A stretch of 64,000 nucleotides of DNA from JBCBGF01 sp039193455. Lineage in GTDB: Bacteria > Pseudomonadota > Alphaproteobacteria > Rhodobacterales > Rhodobacteraceae. Made by a program: the position numbers and the translations under genes. Shown one piece after another: positions 36,518-44,734 of the stretch. Under the pieces are notes generated by a model. That model was not told the origin of the DNA. It worked only from the letters and a program-made list of their open reading frames with translations, and did no database searches. The DNA lies in contig JBCCWO010000015.1 in NCBI GenBank assembly GCA_039193455.1, positions 1-64,000 of the forward strand, given 5' to 3'. Within the stretch, counting starts at the first letter, position 1, and every line of letters starts with the position of its first letter.

Positions 36518-37390
36518 CTAGGCCGCAAGCGCCCCGTCCGCGAAACTCGCCCGCATGTGATCGGCCGCCGCAAGCGCCGCCTCAGACAGATTCTGCCCGG
36601 TCACAAGCACCAACTGATAGCTGCACAGCCTCGGCAAACCCGCCTCGAACGGCACCTCGACAATGCAGCCACCCAGCGTGCTGCGCGGGATCGGGGCCAC
36701 CGCCAGATCGGCATGCACCGCCGACTTCTGGCCGGCGAGGCTCCCCGATTCAAGGACGATGCGGTAGTTGCGCTTTTCGTCTTCCAGACCTTCGAGCCCC
36801 GCCTTGCGCCAGGCACAGCTCTTGTCCCAGACGGTCACCGGCACCGGGTCCATCTCATGTGCGACACCGCTTTTACAGCCCGCCCAGACCAGCTGTTCCT
36901 CGAACAGGACCTCGCCCGGGCGGTCCTTCACCTGCGATGGCAGGCGCGACACGACCGCCAGATCGAGCCGTCCCTCATTGATCATCCGCAACATGGGCCC
37001 GGTGTTGTCGACAAGCGCGTTGATCGCCACGCCCGGATGGGTACAGGCGAACCGGCGCAGCATATCGGGCAGCACCTTTTCGGCCATATCGTCCGGCAGG
37101 CCCAGCCGCACCTCGCCCGTCATCGTCTGCGGGTGGAACGCCGCAACAAGCTCGCGATCAAGCGCCAGCATGCGCCGTGCATGGGCCAGCACCCGTTCGC
37201 CGTCTTCGGTCAGCGTGACCGACCGGCTGTCGCGGGCAAAAAGCGGACGGCCGAGGCTTTCTTCCATCTTCTTGACCTGCATCGACACGGCCGAGGGCGT
37301 GCGAAACACCGCTTTTGCCGCCGACGAAAAGTTGCCGGTTTCAGCAATCGCCACAAAGGTCCGCAACAGATCGAGGTCGAGCGTGTACAT
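36518..37390 (-). CDS. LysR-family regulator
   Basis: The 290-residue regulator has the winged helix at about residues 4-62 (LLRTFVAIAETGNFSSAAKAVFRTPSAVSMQVKKME) and a periplasmic-binding-protein-like effector domain. It is divergent from the small DUF1127-like gene, which it may control. An in-frame ATG 15 bases upstream (37405) is also possible; neither start has a good ribosome site. The ligand is unknown. Confidence 0.92.
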   Translation of the reverse strand: MYTLDLDLLRTFVAIAETGNFSSAAKAVFRTPSAVSMQVKKMEESLGRPLFARDSRSVTLTEDGERVLAHARRMLALDRELVAAFHPQTMTGEVRLGLPDDMAEKVLPDMLRRFACTHPGVAINALVDNTGPMLRMINEGRLDLAVVSRLPSQVKDRPGEVLFEEQLVWAGCKSGVAHEMDPVPVTVWDKSCAWRKAGLEGLEDEKRNYRIVLESGSLAGQKSAVHADLAVAPIPRSTLGGCIVEVPFEAGLPRLCSYQLVLVTGQNLSEAALAAADHMRASFADGALAA

Positions 37391-37495
37391 GGGCCCATCT
37401 TTCATTTTTTCTGATAGCAAATGTAACTTCTTTTCGTTTTTCTGACAAGAGACGGCTCCTTATGTTCCCTCTCAGACAGCGAAAAGGAGCCCACC

Positions 37496-37747
37496 ATGGC
37501 CGACCAGACACTCCCCTGCCCGCCCGCCCCGCGCAGCCTCTTTGCGGGCGTTCACGCCGCCTTTGCGACGGTGCTAGCGTTCGCGACACGCCCCCAAGAT
37601 CCCCGGGGCGTTGCAACGCTCCCCGACCATATCCGCGACGACCTTGGCCTGCCGCGCGGCGATCGCCCGACAACGCACCTGTCGAGCAACAGCCGCGATG
37701 CCATGGCCGCACTGGAAATCGCTGCCCTGAAGGGGCGGTCGGGCTGA
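37496..37747 (+). CDS. DUF1127/YjiS-like small protein
   Basis: The 83-residue protein ends in the DUF1127-like core LPDHIRDDLGLPRGD. Such small basic proteins are widespread in alphaproteobacteria, and some are linked to phosphate or carbon metabolism and to sRNA turnover. AAAGGAG sits before the ATG. It is divergent from the LysR gene and convergent with DUF302. The core lacks the usual basic end, so the match is partial. Confidence 0.75.
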   Translation: MADQTLPCPPAPRSLFAGVHAAFATVLAFATRPQDPRGVATLPDHIRDDLGLPRGDRPTTHLSSNSRDAMAALEIAALKGRSG

Positions 37748-37755
37748 TCCGGCAA

Positions 37756-37778
37756 GGCCGCGCCGTTCGGGCGCGGCC
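37756..37778. terminator. GC-rich hairpin between convergent genes
   Basis: GGCCGCGCC (37756-37764) pairs perfectly with GGCGCGGCC (37770-37778) around GTTCG. It sits between the DUF1127-like stop and the DUF302 stop, so it can end both transcripts. There is no T run on either strand. Confidence 0.55.
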
Positions 37779-38242
37779 TACTCGGTGGCGTCGGCAGCGA
37801 TCGCTGCGAATATCGCGTCCAACTCTGCTGCGGCGGCGGCCAGATCCGGATCTGCCGCCGCCGTATAGGGCGCGAACACGGTACTGGGCAGTTTGTAGGA
37901 CAGCGTGGCCGTCCCATCCGCATTTTCCGTCACATACATCCGGACTGGCGCCTCGATCATCGCGGGCGTGGACAGTCGCAGGATACGGACCGCGAAGTCG
38001 TTGTTGAAAATCCCGATCACCCGGTTGCCCGGGATCTCGATCCCCCGGTTGCGCGCAACGCCCGTCGGCCCCGCCTCGGTCACCACGCCCATCCCATTGG
38101 CCCGCACCGCGTCTTTGACCGATGAAATCAGGTCGGCATAGGGCTTGCCGGTCTCGGTCACCGACCAGCCGGGGCGCGGCGCCATCTCGGCAAAGGCCGG
38201 GGCGGCAAGCAGGCAGAAAATCAGGGCAAGGCGGTACATCAT
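37778..38242 (-). CDS. DUF302-domain exported protein
   Basis: The 154-residue protein has a signal peptide (about residues 1-20, cleavage after AFA) and a DUF302 domain (GWSVTETGKPYADLISSVKDAVRANGMGVV and the later NNDFAVRILRLSTPAMIEAPVRMYVTE). It is of unknown function and folds as a small alpha-beta sandwich. The two start codons MM are adjacent, and GGAG fits the second (38239) slightly better. Confidence 0.85.
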   Translation of the reverse strand: MMYRLALIFCLLAAPAFAEMAPRPGWSVTETGKPYADLISSVKDAVRANGMGVVTEAGPTGVARNRGIEIPGNRVIGIFNNDFAVRILRLSTPAMIEAPVRMYVTENADGTATLSYKLPSTVFAPYTAAADPDLAAAAAELDAIFAAIAADATE

Positions 38243-38308
38243 CGGCTCCAAACGCAGTGTCCCGGCTGGGATACGCCAATGCGGGCGGCGCTGCTGCTCA
38301 CAATCCCG

Positions 38309-38785
38309 TCACGGGGTCAGATCCTTGCGCATCTGGAACCGGTGCAGCGCAACATCGTTCCGCGTCACCTCTTCGCGGGCGATCACGTCCCACCCCATGG
38401 CCTCAAAGAAAGGTCGCGCCACGGCACTCGCCGCGGTGGTCAGGATCAAACACCCCGCCCCGCGCGCCGCCTCTTCGATCGCACCATAAAGCGCCCGGCC
38501 AACACCCTGCCCCGCCATCTCGGGCGCGACAAAGGCCAGGTCGATATAGCCGGTGTCAGGATCAAGCGTCATAAAGCCCGCCGACTTCCCGTCCACCTCG
38601 GCAACGAACGTAGTCGCCATAGCCAGCCGCGCGTCCCACGCCGACACCTCGGGCACACGCGGCGCCCAGGCCGCGCGTTGCTCGGCGGTGTAGGCCCCCG
38701 CCGTTCCGACATGCACCGCGCGATGGAAAAGCGCGGCCAAGGCCTCTGCATCCGTCGTCCGGTATGGCCGGATGCGCGGCGTCAC
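38309..38785 (-). CDS. GNAT-family N-acetyltransferase
   Basis: The 158-residue GNAT has acetyl-CoA-binding motif A as VAPEMAGQGVGRALYGAIEE and a FFEAMGWDVIAREEVTRNDV C-terminus typical of the YafP-like group. It starts at a GTG overlapping the metZ stop (GTGA), so it is coupled to metZ and falls under the same SAM-II control. The acceptor substrate is unknown. Confidence 0.9.
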   Translation of the reverse strand: MTPRIRPYRTTDAEALAALFHRAVHVGTAGAYTAEQRAAWAPRVPEVSAWDARLAMATTFVAEVDGKSAGFMTLDPDTGYIDLAFVAPEMAGQGVGRALYGAIEEAARGAGCLILTTAASAVARPFFEAMGWDVIAREEVTRNDVALHRFQMRKDLTP

Positions 38786-39963
38786 ACCGCCTCCAGCGCC
38801 CCGCGGATATCGGCCAAAAGGTCGCTGGGATCCTCGATCCCGACGCTCAGCCGCACCAGCCCCGGCGTGATCCCCAAATGCGCCCGCTGGTCGTCGCTCA
38901 GCCGCTGATGGGTTGTCGTCGCCGGGTGGGTGATGATGCTTTTGGCATCCCCCAAGTTGTTGGAAATCGTCACGATATCCAGCGCATTGAGGAAGCGGAA
39001 CGCCGCCGCCTGCCCGCCCGCGATCTCAAGCGCGATCATGGTCCCGCCTGACCCCATCTGCGCGCGCGCAATCTCGTGCTGCGGATGCGCAGCAAGGCCG
39101 GGATAGATCACCTGGGTCAATCGGTTGTCACCCTCGAGCGCCTGCGCCAACGCCAGCGCGCCATCGGCCTGGGCCCGCACACGCAGATCCAGCGTCTCCA
39201 TCCCCTTGAGCATGATCCAGGCGGTGAACGGGCTCATCGCGCCGCCGGTATGCTTGAGATAGGGCTCGACCGTCTTGCGAATGAACTCTCGGCGACCAAG
39301 GATCACCCCGCCCAGCGCGCGGCCCTGCCCGTCCACATGCTTGGTCGTCGAATAGACGACCACATCCGCCCCCATCTCTAACGCGCGCGAAAAGATCGGG
39401 GTGGCAAAGACGTTGTCGACCACAACCGTGGCGCCGACCGCATGCGCCAGGGCAGACACCGCCTTCAGGTCGATCACTTCAAGCGTCGGGTTCGACACGG
39501 TTTCCAAGAACACCGCCTTGGTGTCGGGCCGGATCGCCCCCTCCCACGCGGCAAGATCGGTGCCGTCGACAAAGGTCACCTCAACGCCGTACCGCGTGAG
39601 CACCTCTTCGAGGATGTACAGACAGGATCCAAACAGCGCGCGGGCCGATACGACGTGATCGCCCGCCTTCAGCATCGACACCAACGCCCCGTTCACCGCC
39701 GCCATGCCGCTGGCCGTGGCAAACCCGTCCTCGGCCCCTTCGAGCGCGGCAATCCGTTCCTCGAACATCCGCACCGTGGGGTTGCCATAGCGGGCATAGA
39801 TGAACTCATCCGCGCCCGCCTGCAAAAACCGCGCCTCGGCGGCCTCGGCACTGTCATAGACAAAGCCTTGCGTCAGAAAGATCGCCTCTGACACCTCGCC
39901 ATATTGGCTGCGGCGGGCGCCGGAATGCACAAGTTTCGTTCGGGTGTTCCAATCGTCGGCCAT
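38782..39963 (-). CDS. metZ: O-succinylhomoserine sulfhydrylase
   Basis: The 393-residue Cys/Met-metabolism PLP enzyme makes homocysteine from O-succinylhomoserine and sulphide. The PLP lysine is in YSTTKHVDGQGR, the YxxR region is IYARYGNPTVRMFEER and the phosphate-binding motif is in ATASGMAAVN. ATG 39963 follows GGAGG by five bases. A SAM-II riboswitch with its own terminator lies directly upstream, so expression should fall when S-adenosylmethionine is plentiful. Confidence 0.94.
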   Translation of the reverse strand: MADDWNTRTKLVHSGARRSQYGEVSEAIFLTQGFVYDSAEAAEARFLQAGADEFIYARYGNPTVRMFEERIAALEGAEDGFATASGMAAVNGALVSMLKAGDHVVSARALFGSCLYILEEVLTRYGVEVTFVDGTDLAAWEGAIRPDTKAVFLETVSNPTLEVIDLKAVSALAHAVGATVVVDNVFATPIFSRALEMGADVVVYSTTKHVDGQGRALGGVILGRREFIRKTVEPYLKHTGGAMSPFTAWIMLKGMETLDLRVRAQADGALALAQALEGDNRLTQVIYPGLAAHPQHEIARAQMGSGGTMIALEIAGGQAAAFRFLNALDIVTISNNLGDAKSIITHPATTTHQRLSDDQRAHLGITPGLVRLSVGIEDPSDLLADIRGALEAV

Positions 39964-39976
39964 CGCCGCCTCCAAC

Positions 39977-40006
39977 AAAAAGCCCCCGGGCGCGAGCGTC
40001 GGGGGC
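39977..40006 (-). terminator. Riboswitch-controlled terminator before metZ
   Basis: On the minus strand GCCCCC...GGGGGC (40006-39982) forms a long GC stem followed by five T residues (39981-39977), immediately before the metZ GGAGG and after the SAM-II aptamer. A terminator in a leader, not after a gene, is the mark of transcription attenuation. Confidence 0.9.
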
Positions 40007-40019
40007 AGTCTGTCCCTGA

Positions 40020-40072
40020 CCTCTTTAGCGGCATGTTTAACGTGGCCCGCAATCCGGTGAACAAATCGCCAC
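40020..40072 (-). promoter_or_regulatory. SAM-II riboswitch
   Basis: The 53-base element matches the alphaproteobacterial SAM-II fold. P1 pairs GTGGC (40072-40068) with GCCAC (40046-40042); the conserved GATTTG follows the 5' arm; GCGG (40050-40047) forms the pseudoknot with CCGC (40031-40028); and the conserved GTTAAACA and GCTAAAGAGG ends are present. It binds S-adenosylmethionine and should switch off metZ. The predicted start point lies at its first base. Confidence 0.92.
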
Positions 40073-40079
40073 GGTGTGC

Positions 40080-40108
40080 GGCTTACTGCGCCCCCTTGTG
40101 GCGGTCAA
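40080..40108 (-). promoter_or_regulatory. Predicted promoter of the metZ transcript
   Basis: TTGACC (40108-40103) and TAAGCC (40085-40080) are 17 bases apart on the minus strand. The expected start point coincides with the 5' base of the SAM-II aptamer. The -35 is good and the -10 is poor, as is common in this group. Confidence 0.6.
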
Positions 40109-40196
40109 GCACCGTCACGGGCCTGTAACAGACACGTCATGCGCCTGTCGTATGTCGGGCCTAGAGGATCACCACAACATCTAGTGGTGGTGCGCG

Positions 40197-41117
40197 ATGC
40201 CCGTCATAGAGATCAATGCGATAGACGGTGTGGCAACCGGTTCGGGACGGGCCGGGTTGTCCACAGCCTTGCGTGACTTATCCCCAGGCGCCCCGGTGAT
40301 CGTGCTGGTGCACGGCTACAAGTATTCACCGCGCCTGCCCGCCAGCGATCCGCACCAGCTGCTCTATGCGCTCAAACCCCTGCGCGGCGGGCGCACCCTG
40401 TCCTGGCCGCGGCATCTGGGTTTTGGCCGGGGCGATGCCCGTGAAGGGCTTTGCATCGCCTTTGGCTGGCACGCGCGCGACACGATCTGGCACGCCGCTG
40501 GCGCGGCCCGCGCGGCGGGCGCGACATTGGCCGACGTGATCGCCGAGGTCCGCCAGCACCATCGCGGGCCCGTTGATCTTTTTGCCCACAGTCTGGGCGC
40601 CCGTGTGGCCCTGTCGGGCCTGCACCACCTGCGCGCGGGCGATATCGGGCGGATGATCCTGTTGTCGGGGGCCGAGTTCCGTGCGCAGGCGCGCAACGCA
40701 GTGGGCACATCTGCGGGGCGACATGCCGAGATTGTGAATATCATCAGCCGCGAAAACGATCTGTTCGACCTGCTGTTCGAACGCCTGTTGCAGCCGCCCA
40801 CCCGGTTCGACACCGCCATCGGCACCGGGCTGCCGGACGCGCCCGATGGGTGGCATGACCTGCGCATCGACGATGACGCCACCCGCAGCGCCCTGAAATC
40901 GCTGGGGTTTCGCATTCCGCCACCCAAGCGCACCTTTTGCCACTGGTCCGGCTATATGCGCCCGGGCCTCTTCGCGCTTTACACCGCGATCCTGCGGGAC
41001 CGGCTGTGCCTGCGCACCCTGTCGGCGGCCCTGCCTGCGCCGGCGCCGCAACGGGCGCCCCGGCTGATCCCGCGCGAGATGCCCCCCTTGCCCTTGCTGC
41101 GAAACGCTTCATCCTAG
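40197..41117 (+). CDS. Alpha/beta-hydrolase family protein
   Basis: The 306-residue protein has the oxyanion motif VLVHGYKYSPR and the nucleophile elbow FAHSLGARVAL (Ser at about residue 132). It lacks a signal peptide. The substrate is unknown, and it may be a lipase or esterase-like enzyme. It is divergent from metZ and 25 bases upstream of the GST gene. Confidence 0.88.
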   Translation: MPVIEINAIDGVATGSGRAGLSTALRDLSPGAPVIVLVHGYKYSPRLPASDPHQLLYALKPLRGGRTLSWPRHLGFGRGDAREGLCIAFGWHARDTIWHAAGAARAAGATLADVIAEVRQHHRGPVDLFAHSLGARVALSGLHHLRAGDIGRMILLSGAEFRAQARNAVGTSAGRHAEIVNIISRENDLFDLLFERLLQPPTRFDTAIGTGLPDAPDGWHDLRIDDDATRSALKSLGFRIPPPKRTFCHWSGYMRPGLFALYTAILRDRLCLRTLSAALPAPAPQRAPRLIPREMPPLPLLRNASS

Positions 41118-41142
41118 GGGTGTAACCACCAAAGGATCGCCC

Positions 41143-41859
41143 ATGCCCGCCCCTATCGACCTGTTCTACTGGCCCACGCCCAACGGCTGGAAAGTCTCCA
41201 TCGCGTTGGAAGAGATGGGCCTGCCCTACACCACGCATTTCATCGACATCGGCAAGGGCGACCAGTTCGATCCCGATTTCCTGAAGATCGCCCCCAACAA
41301 CCGGATGCCCGCGATCACCGATCCCGAGGGGCCCGATGGCGCGCCGATCTCGATCTTTGAATCCGGCGCGATCCTGCAATACCTCGCCCGCAAGACCGGC
41401 CAGTTCTATGGCGAGACCGAGCGTCAGCGCGTGGCTGTCGAGGAATGGCTGATGTGGCAGATGGGCGGCGTGGGCCCGATGGCAGGGCAGGCGCATCACT
41501 TCCTGAAATACGCCCCCACGATGGAGCCGCCACAGGTCCTGCCCTATGCCCAGGATCGCTACCGCAACGAGGTCGGGCGGCTCTACCGGGTACCGAACGA
41601 CCGGCTCGCCGACAACGAATACGTCGCGGGCGATTTCTATTCGATCGCGGATATGGCGCTGTGGGGCTGGTGCAAGGGCTGGGAAGGCCAGCAGCAGACG
41701 CTCGACGACAAGCCGCACTTCGCCCGCTGGCTCGACGCTGTCGGCGCCCGCCCGGGCGTGGTGGCCGGCTTTGCCGTCGGGCAAGAGCTGCGCAACCGCA
41801 CAAGGTCCCGTGAAGAAGAGCTGGCCGCGCAGAAGGTGATGTTCGGGCAAAAAGGATAG
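41143..41859 (+). CDS. Glutathione S-transferase (YghU/Nu-like)
   Basis: The 238-residue GST has the thioredoxin-like domain up to about residue 90 (APNNRMPAITDPEG, then SIFESGAILQYLARKTG with the glutathione-binding ES) and an all-helical C-terminal domain. The FYWPTPNGWKVSIALEEMGLPY start matches the YghU/YfcG disulphide-bond-reductase group. It may be cotranscribed with the hydrolase gene upstream. Confidence 0.93.
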   Translation: MPAPIDLFYWPTPNGWKVSIALEEMGLPYTTHFIDIGKGDQFDPDFLKIAPNNRMPAITDPEGPDGAPISIFESGAILQYLARKTGQFYGETERQRVAVEEWLMWQMGGVGPMAGQAHHFLKYAPTMEPPQVLPYAQDRYRNEVGRLYRVPNDRLADNEYVAGDFYSIADMALWGWCKGWEGQQQTLDDKPHFARWLDAVGARPGVVAGFAVGQELRNRTRSREEELAAQKVMFGQKG

Positions 41860-42161
41860 CGGAAGCGCAAGAAATCTCACAAATTACTGATTTTGTGAGG
41901 AACTTTGATGAGTTTGTCCATGACGTCGAATTGCTGGAAATTGCGTTAGCCGGGTCTCTGCAGTGGTCTCAATACATGCCAGCTTGCTGCAGAAATCCGG
42001 CGCTCAGGTGGGTGTCTCGTCGTTCGAGGACCGCGGCTTAGCAGTAGCGATGTGCGCGTCCTCAACCGCTGGCTAGGTGTCGGCTATGCGAGACGGAGCT
42101 GCCGTTCGCATGAATTGAACTCAGAGCAAGCGCAGTTGAGTCTCGAGTTGCCGCGCATGCG
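41860..42161. other. Intergenic gap at left edge of an AT-richer islet
   Basis: No gene is supported. A perfect dyad CTCACAAA (41876-41883) and TTTGTGAG (41892-41899) with an 8-base loop lies 16 bases after the GST stop, without a T run. The rest is lower in GC than the neighbouring DNA, and all frames are short. It could be decayed sequence at the border of the LysR/epimerase cassette. Confidence 0.6.
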
Positions 42162-43073
42162 TCATCCTTTGTCAATGTCCTTGAGGAATTCGCTCAATGC
42201 GTTGGCCAGCAGCATCCAGATCCGATCAACCCGTGGGATGTGCCTGACCGTCTCGTGCGCAGTGAGCCAGAGTGGTAGCGTTGGCAGCTCCATGTCGATG
42301 GGATGAATCTCGATCGTCAGGGGATCGGCCCGTCCGACGTGAGCCTGGGTGAAGCCAATTCCCGCTCCTGCGCGCACGAGTTCCCAATATGCGCTCTGGT
42401 TGTCGCATCGAACAGCAAAGTCATCCGGTGTCACGTGGATCCCAAGATTGCGCATCGCGTCAATGATCAAGGGGGATCGGTCATATCCGACAAGGTCATG
42501 CGCCAAGAGGTCGTCGGTCATCTTCGGGAGCGGATGGCGGGCGGCGTAACTCTGGGACGCAAAGATCCCCATCCGCACATCACCCAAATGTCGTGCCACG
42601 AGATCCTGTTGTCGCGGTCGATACATGCGTACCGCGATGTCAGCATCTCGAAAGGTCAAATTTTCGCTTTCGTCACTTGGCTGTACCACGAGCGATATCC
42701 CCGGTTCCGCTATGCGCAGGTCTTCCAAAACCGCTGGGAGAACGTGATGTGCCGCGAAAACAGACGACGCGATGCGGACTGTGCCGTTCAACTGTTGCGA
42801 CTGCGATTCGGCCGTCATGGACAGGAGATGGACGGCCTCGCGCATTTGCTCCGCGGCGGGTCGAATTGTCTGTCCGGCGGCCGTCAGCCTGAGGCCGCGA
42901 CGGTGGCGCTCAAAAAGCTCAAGCTTAAGCGTGGCTTCGAGCGCGCGAATGTGTCGGCCGAGCGTGGGTTGGCTTTGTCCGAGCGCGGTCGCGGCCCCGG
43001 ACAGCGATCCTGTCTCGGCGACAGCAAGGAAACTCTGAACCAATGACCAGTCGAGGGGACGTTTCTCAGACAT
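42162..43073 (-). CDS. LysR-family regulator of the divergent epimerase gene
   Basis: The 303-residue regulator has a winged helix (about 8-66; FLAVAETGSLSGAATALGQSQPTLGRHIRALE) and a C-terminal effector domain. It is divergent from the NAD(P)-binding epimerase-like gene 95 bases away, with a CATA-N11-TATG dyad of the LysR T-N11-A type between. The base composition is lower in GC than the flanks, suggesting arrival as a unit with its neighbour. Confidence 0.93.
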   Translation of the reverse strand: MSEKRPLDWSLVQSFLAVAETGSLSGAATALGQSQPTLGRHIRALEATLKLELFERHRRGLRLTAAGQTIRPAAEQMREAVHLLSMTAESQSQQLNGTVRIASSVFAAHHVLPAVLEDLRIAEPGISLVVQPSDESENLTFRDADIAVRMYRPRQQDLVARHLGDVRMGIFASQSYAARHPLPKMTDDLLAHDLVGYDRSPLIIDAMRNLGIHVTPDDFAVRCDNQSAYWELVRAGAGIGFTQAHVGRADPLTIEIHPIDMELPTLPLWLTAHETVRHIPRVDRIWMLLANALSEFLKDIDKG

Positions 43074-43086
43074 TCGTTAATGAACA

Positions 43087-43105
43087 CATACTATACATGA
43101 ATATG
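43087..43105. promoter_or_regulatory. LysR-type box between LysR and epimerase genes
   Basis: CATA (43087-43090), eleven bases, TATG (43102-43105) forms a dyad of the T-N11-A class bound by LysR proteins, 14 bases from the LysR start codon. A smaller dyad TTC-N6-GAA lies next to it at 43073-43084. Confidence 0.5.
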
Positions 43106-43168
43106 CAATTTCCTCTGGCACTCTAGCACGGCATATCGGCATCGCATCCACTGGAAATGGAGATGGTG

Positions 43169-44032
43169 ATGACCCAAACGGCCCTTATCCTTGGCGCGAA
43201 CGGAAGGTTCGGGCGGCATGCTTCTATGGCGTTCAAGGCCGCTGGATGGTCAGTTCAGCATTTCGACCGCGCGCGCGGCGACCTTGGAGATGCTGTGGGC
43301 CAAGCCGATGTTGTAGTGAATGCATGGAACCCGCCGGACTACACCACGTGGCACAAGGAACTTCTGCAAATTCACCAGCGGGTGATCGACGCCGCGCGGC
43401 CGCATCAAACGACCGTCCTTGTTCCGGGTAATGTCTATGTTTTTGGGGCCGTGGTTGAGCCACCCTGGTCCGAAAACTCGCCCCGTCTTGCGTCAAACCC
43501 GCTTGGTCGCCTGCGCATCGAGATGGAAGAGCGTTACCGCGCATCGGGCGTCAAAACCATCATTCTCAGGGCCGGTGATTTTCTCGATACCGAGGCGTCA
43601 GGAAACTGGTTCGATCGGATTATTACCAAACCTTTGAGAAGGGGTCGGATCGACTACCCGGGGCCCCTCGATGTGCCCCATGCCTGGGCATTTCTGCCTG
43701 ACGTCGCGCGCACAGCCGTCGCTCTGTCGGAGAAAAGGCATGACTTGCCGCAGTTTGCCGACATCCCTTTCCCCGGGTACACGCTGACCGGCGCGGAGAT
43801 TGCCAAAATCCTCTCCAGAGCGCTTTCACGTAACATCAGGGCGGCACGTATGAACTGGTGGCCGTTAAGGATGGCAGCACCCGTCTGGCCAATGCTGCGG
43901 GGTCTTTTGGAGATGCGATATCTTTGGGATACGCCGCACTGTCTGGACGGCTCGCAGTTTGCGAAAGTGTTGCCGGATTTCCCCGGGACGCGGGTGGAAG
44001 CCGCTTTGGTGCAAGCCGCTAGGTCTACATAG
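43169..44032 (+). CDS. NAD(P)-binding epimerase-like protein
   Basis: The 287-residue short-chain-dehydrogenase-like protein begins TQTALILGANGRFGRHA, with the GxxGxxG dinucleotide loop; a Tyr-x-x-x-Lys active site is not obvious. Such atypical SDRs act as isomerases, quinone reductases or regulators. GGAG at 43159 supports ATG 43169 over earlier in-frame ATGs. Its lower GC matches the LysR partner. Confidence 0.85.
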   Translation: MTQTALILGANGRFGRHASMAFKAAGWSVQHFDRARGDLGDAVGQADVVVNAWNPPDYTTWHKELLQIHQRVIDAARPHQTTVLVPGNVYVFGAVVEPPWSENSPRLASNPLGRLRIEMEERYRASGVKTIILRAGDFLDTEASGNWFDRIITKPLRRGRIDYPGPLDVPHAWAFLPDVARTAVALSEKRHDLPQFADIPFPGYTLTGAEIAKILSRALSRNIRAARMNWWPLRMAAPVWPMLRGLLEMRYLWDTPHCLDGSQFAKVLPDFPGTRVEAALVQAARST

Positions 44033-44512
44033 GCCGACCGGGCCAAAGCTGGCGATCAGGTCAGTTCGTACGCGACAGTCAATAACGATGACGATTTGCC
44101 GATTACTGAGCTCGTGCAGCGCAAATTTGTCTTTTCGCGGTTCAGTTGATGTGACGCACAAAGGAAAAAGCCGTCTTTGGGCTCAAAGCAGTCATCCGAT
44201 AGTTCCCCTCCACCTAAAAACACACCGCACGGTCAGGTCACCGCTTGTTTGCCGATGCCCCCTACAACCCCGCGCCGAGGCCTCACCACGACCAGGAGAC
44301 CGGCCCCCGATGCGGTGACAGAGCATGGGGGCGGTCCGCGCCCGCGTCACGACGCGGGCTTGCGCATCAGGACTTCGGGGGAAACCCCGACGGCATCCGT
44401 TCCGGCGGCGCCGCCACTTATCCGGGGCCTTGGGCCCGTATGCGATACAATCAGGACGGTTGAAACCCGGCGCCGGGGAAGCTGGCGCGGGGGTCTTGGT
44501 GCGGGGAACCCC
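44033..44512. other. Intergenic gap at right edge of the islet
   Basis: I see no convincing gene in this 480-base stretch. The right part is rich in GC hairpins (for example GGGGTTTCCCCC-type pairing around 44380-44395 and 44500-44512) that could end the DUF2842/purA transcript from the right. Open frames crossing it lack family signatures. Confidence 0.5.
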
Positions 44513-44734
44513 CTACTCCACCTTATCCGGATCCGCCTGCCCCACACCCTTGAAGATCGCCTTGAACGGCAGTGCCCAGACGATCCCCAATGCGAGATAT
44601 ACCCCGAACTCGACCCACAGGGGCGGCCGGCCGAGCCAGTTCATGATCGTCACGGCCGCCACGATATACAGCGGCAATCCAACCAGCAGGATCACCAGCG
44701 ACCAGCGGCGGCGGGCTTTGTAACTCAGGGCCAT
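44513..44734 (-). CDS. DUF2842-family membrane protein
   Basis: The 73-residue protein has two membrane helices (about residues 11-32 and 43-63) and ends FKGVGQADPDKVE. It matches the small DUF2842 proteins of alphaproteobacteria, usually beside purA or secG-linked genes. Its ATG overlaps the purA stop by one base (TGATG), so it is coupled to purA. The function is unknown. Confidence 0.85.
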   Translation of the reverse strand: MALSYKARRRWSLVILLVGLPLYIVAAVTIMNWLGRPPLWVEFGVYLALGIVWALPFKAIFKGVGQADPDKVE

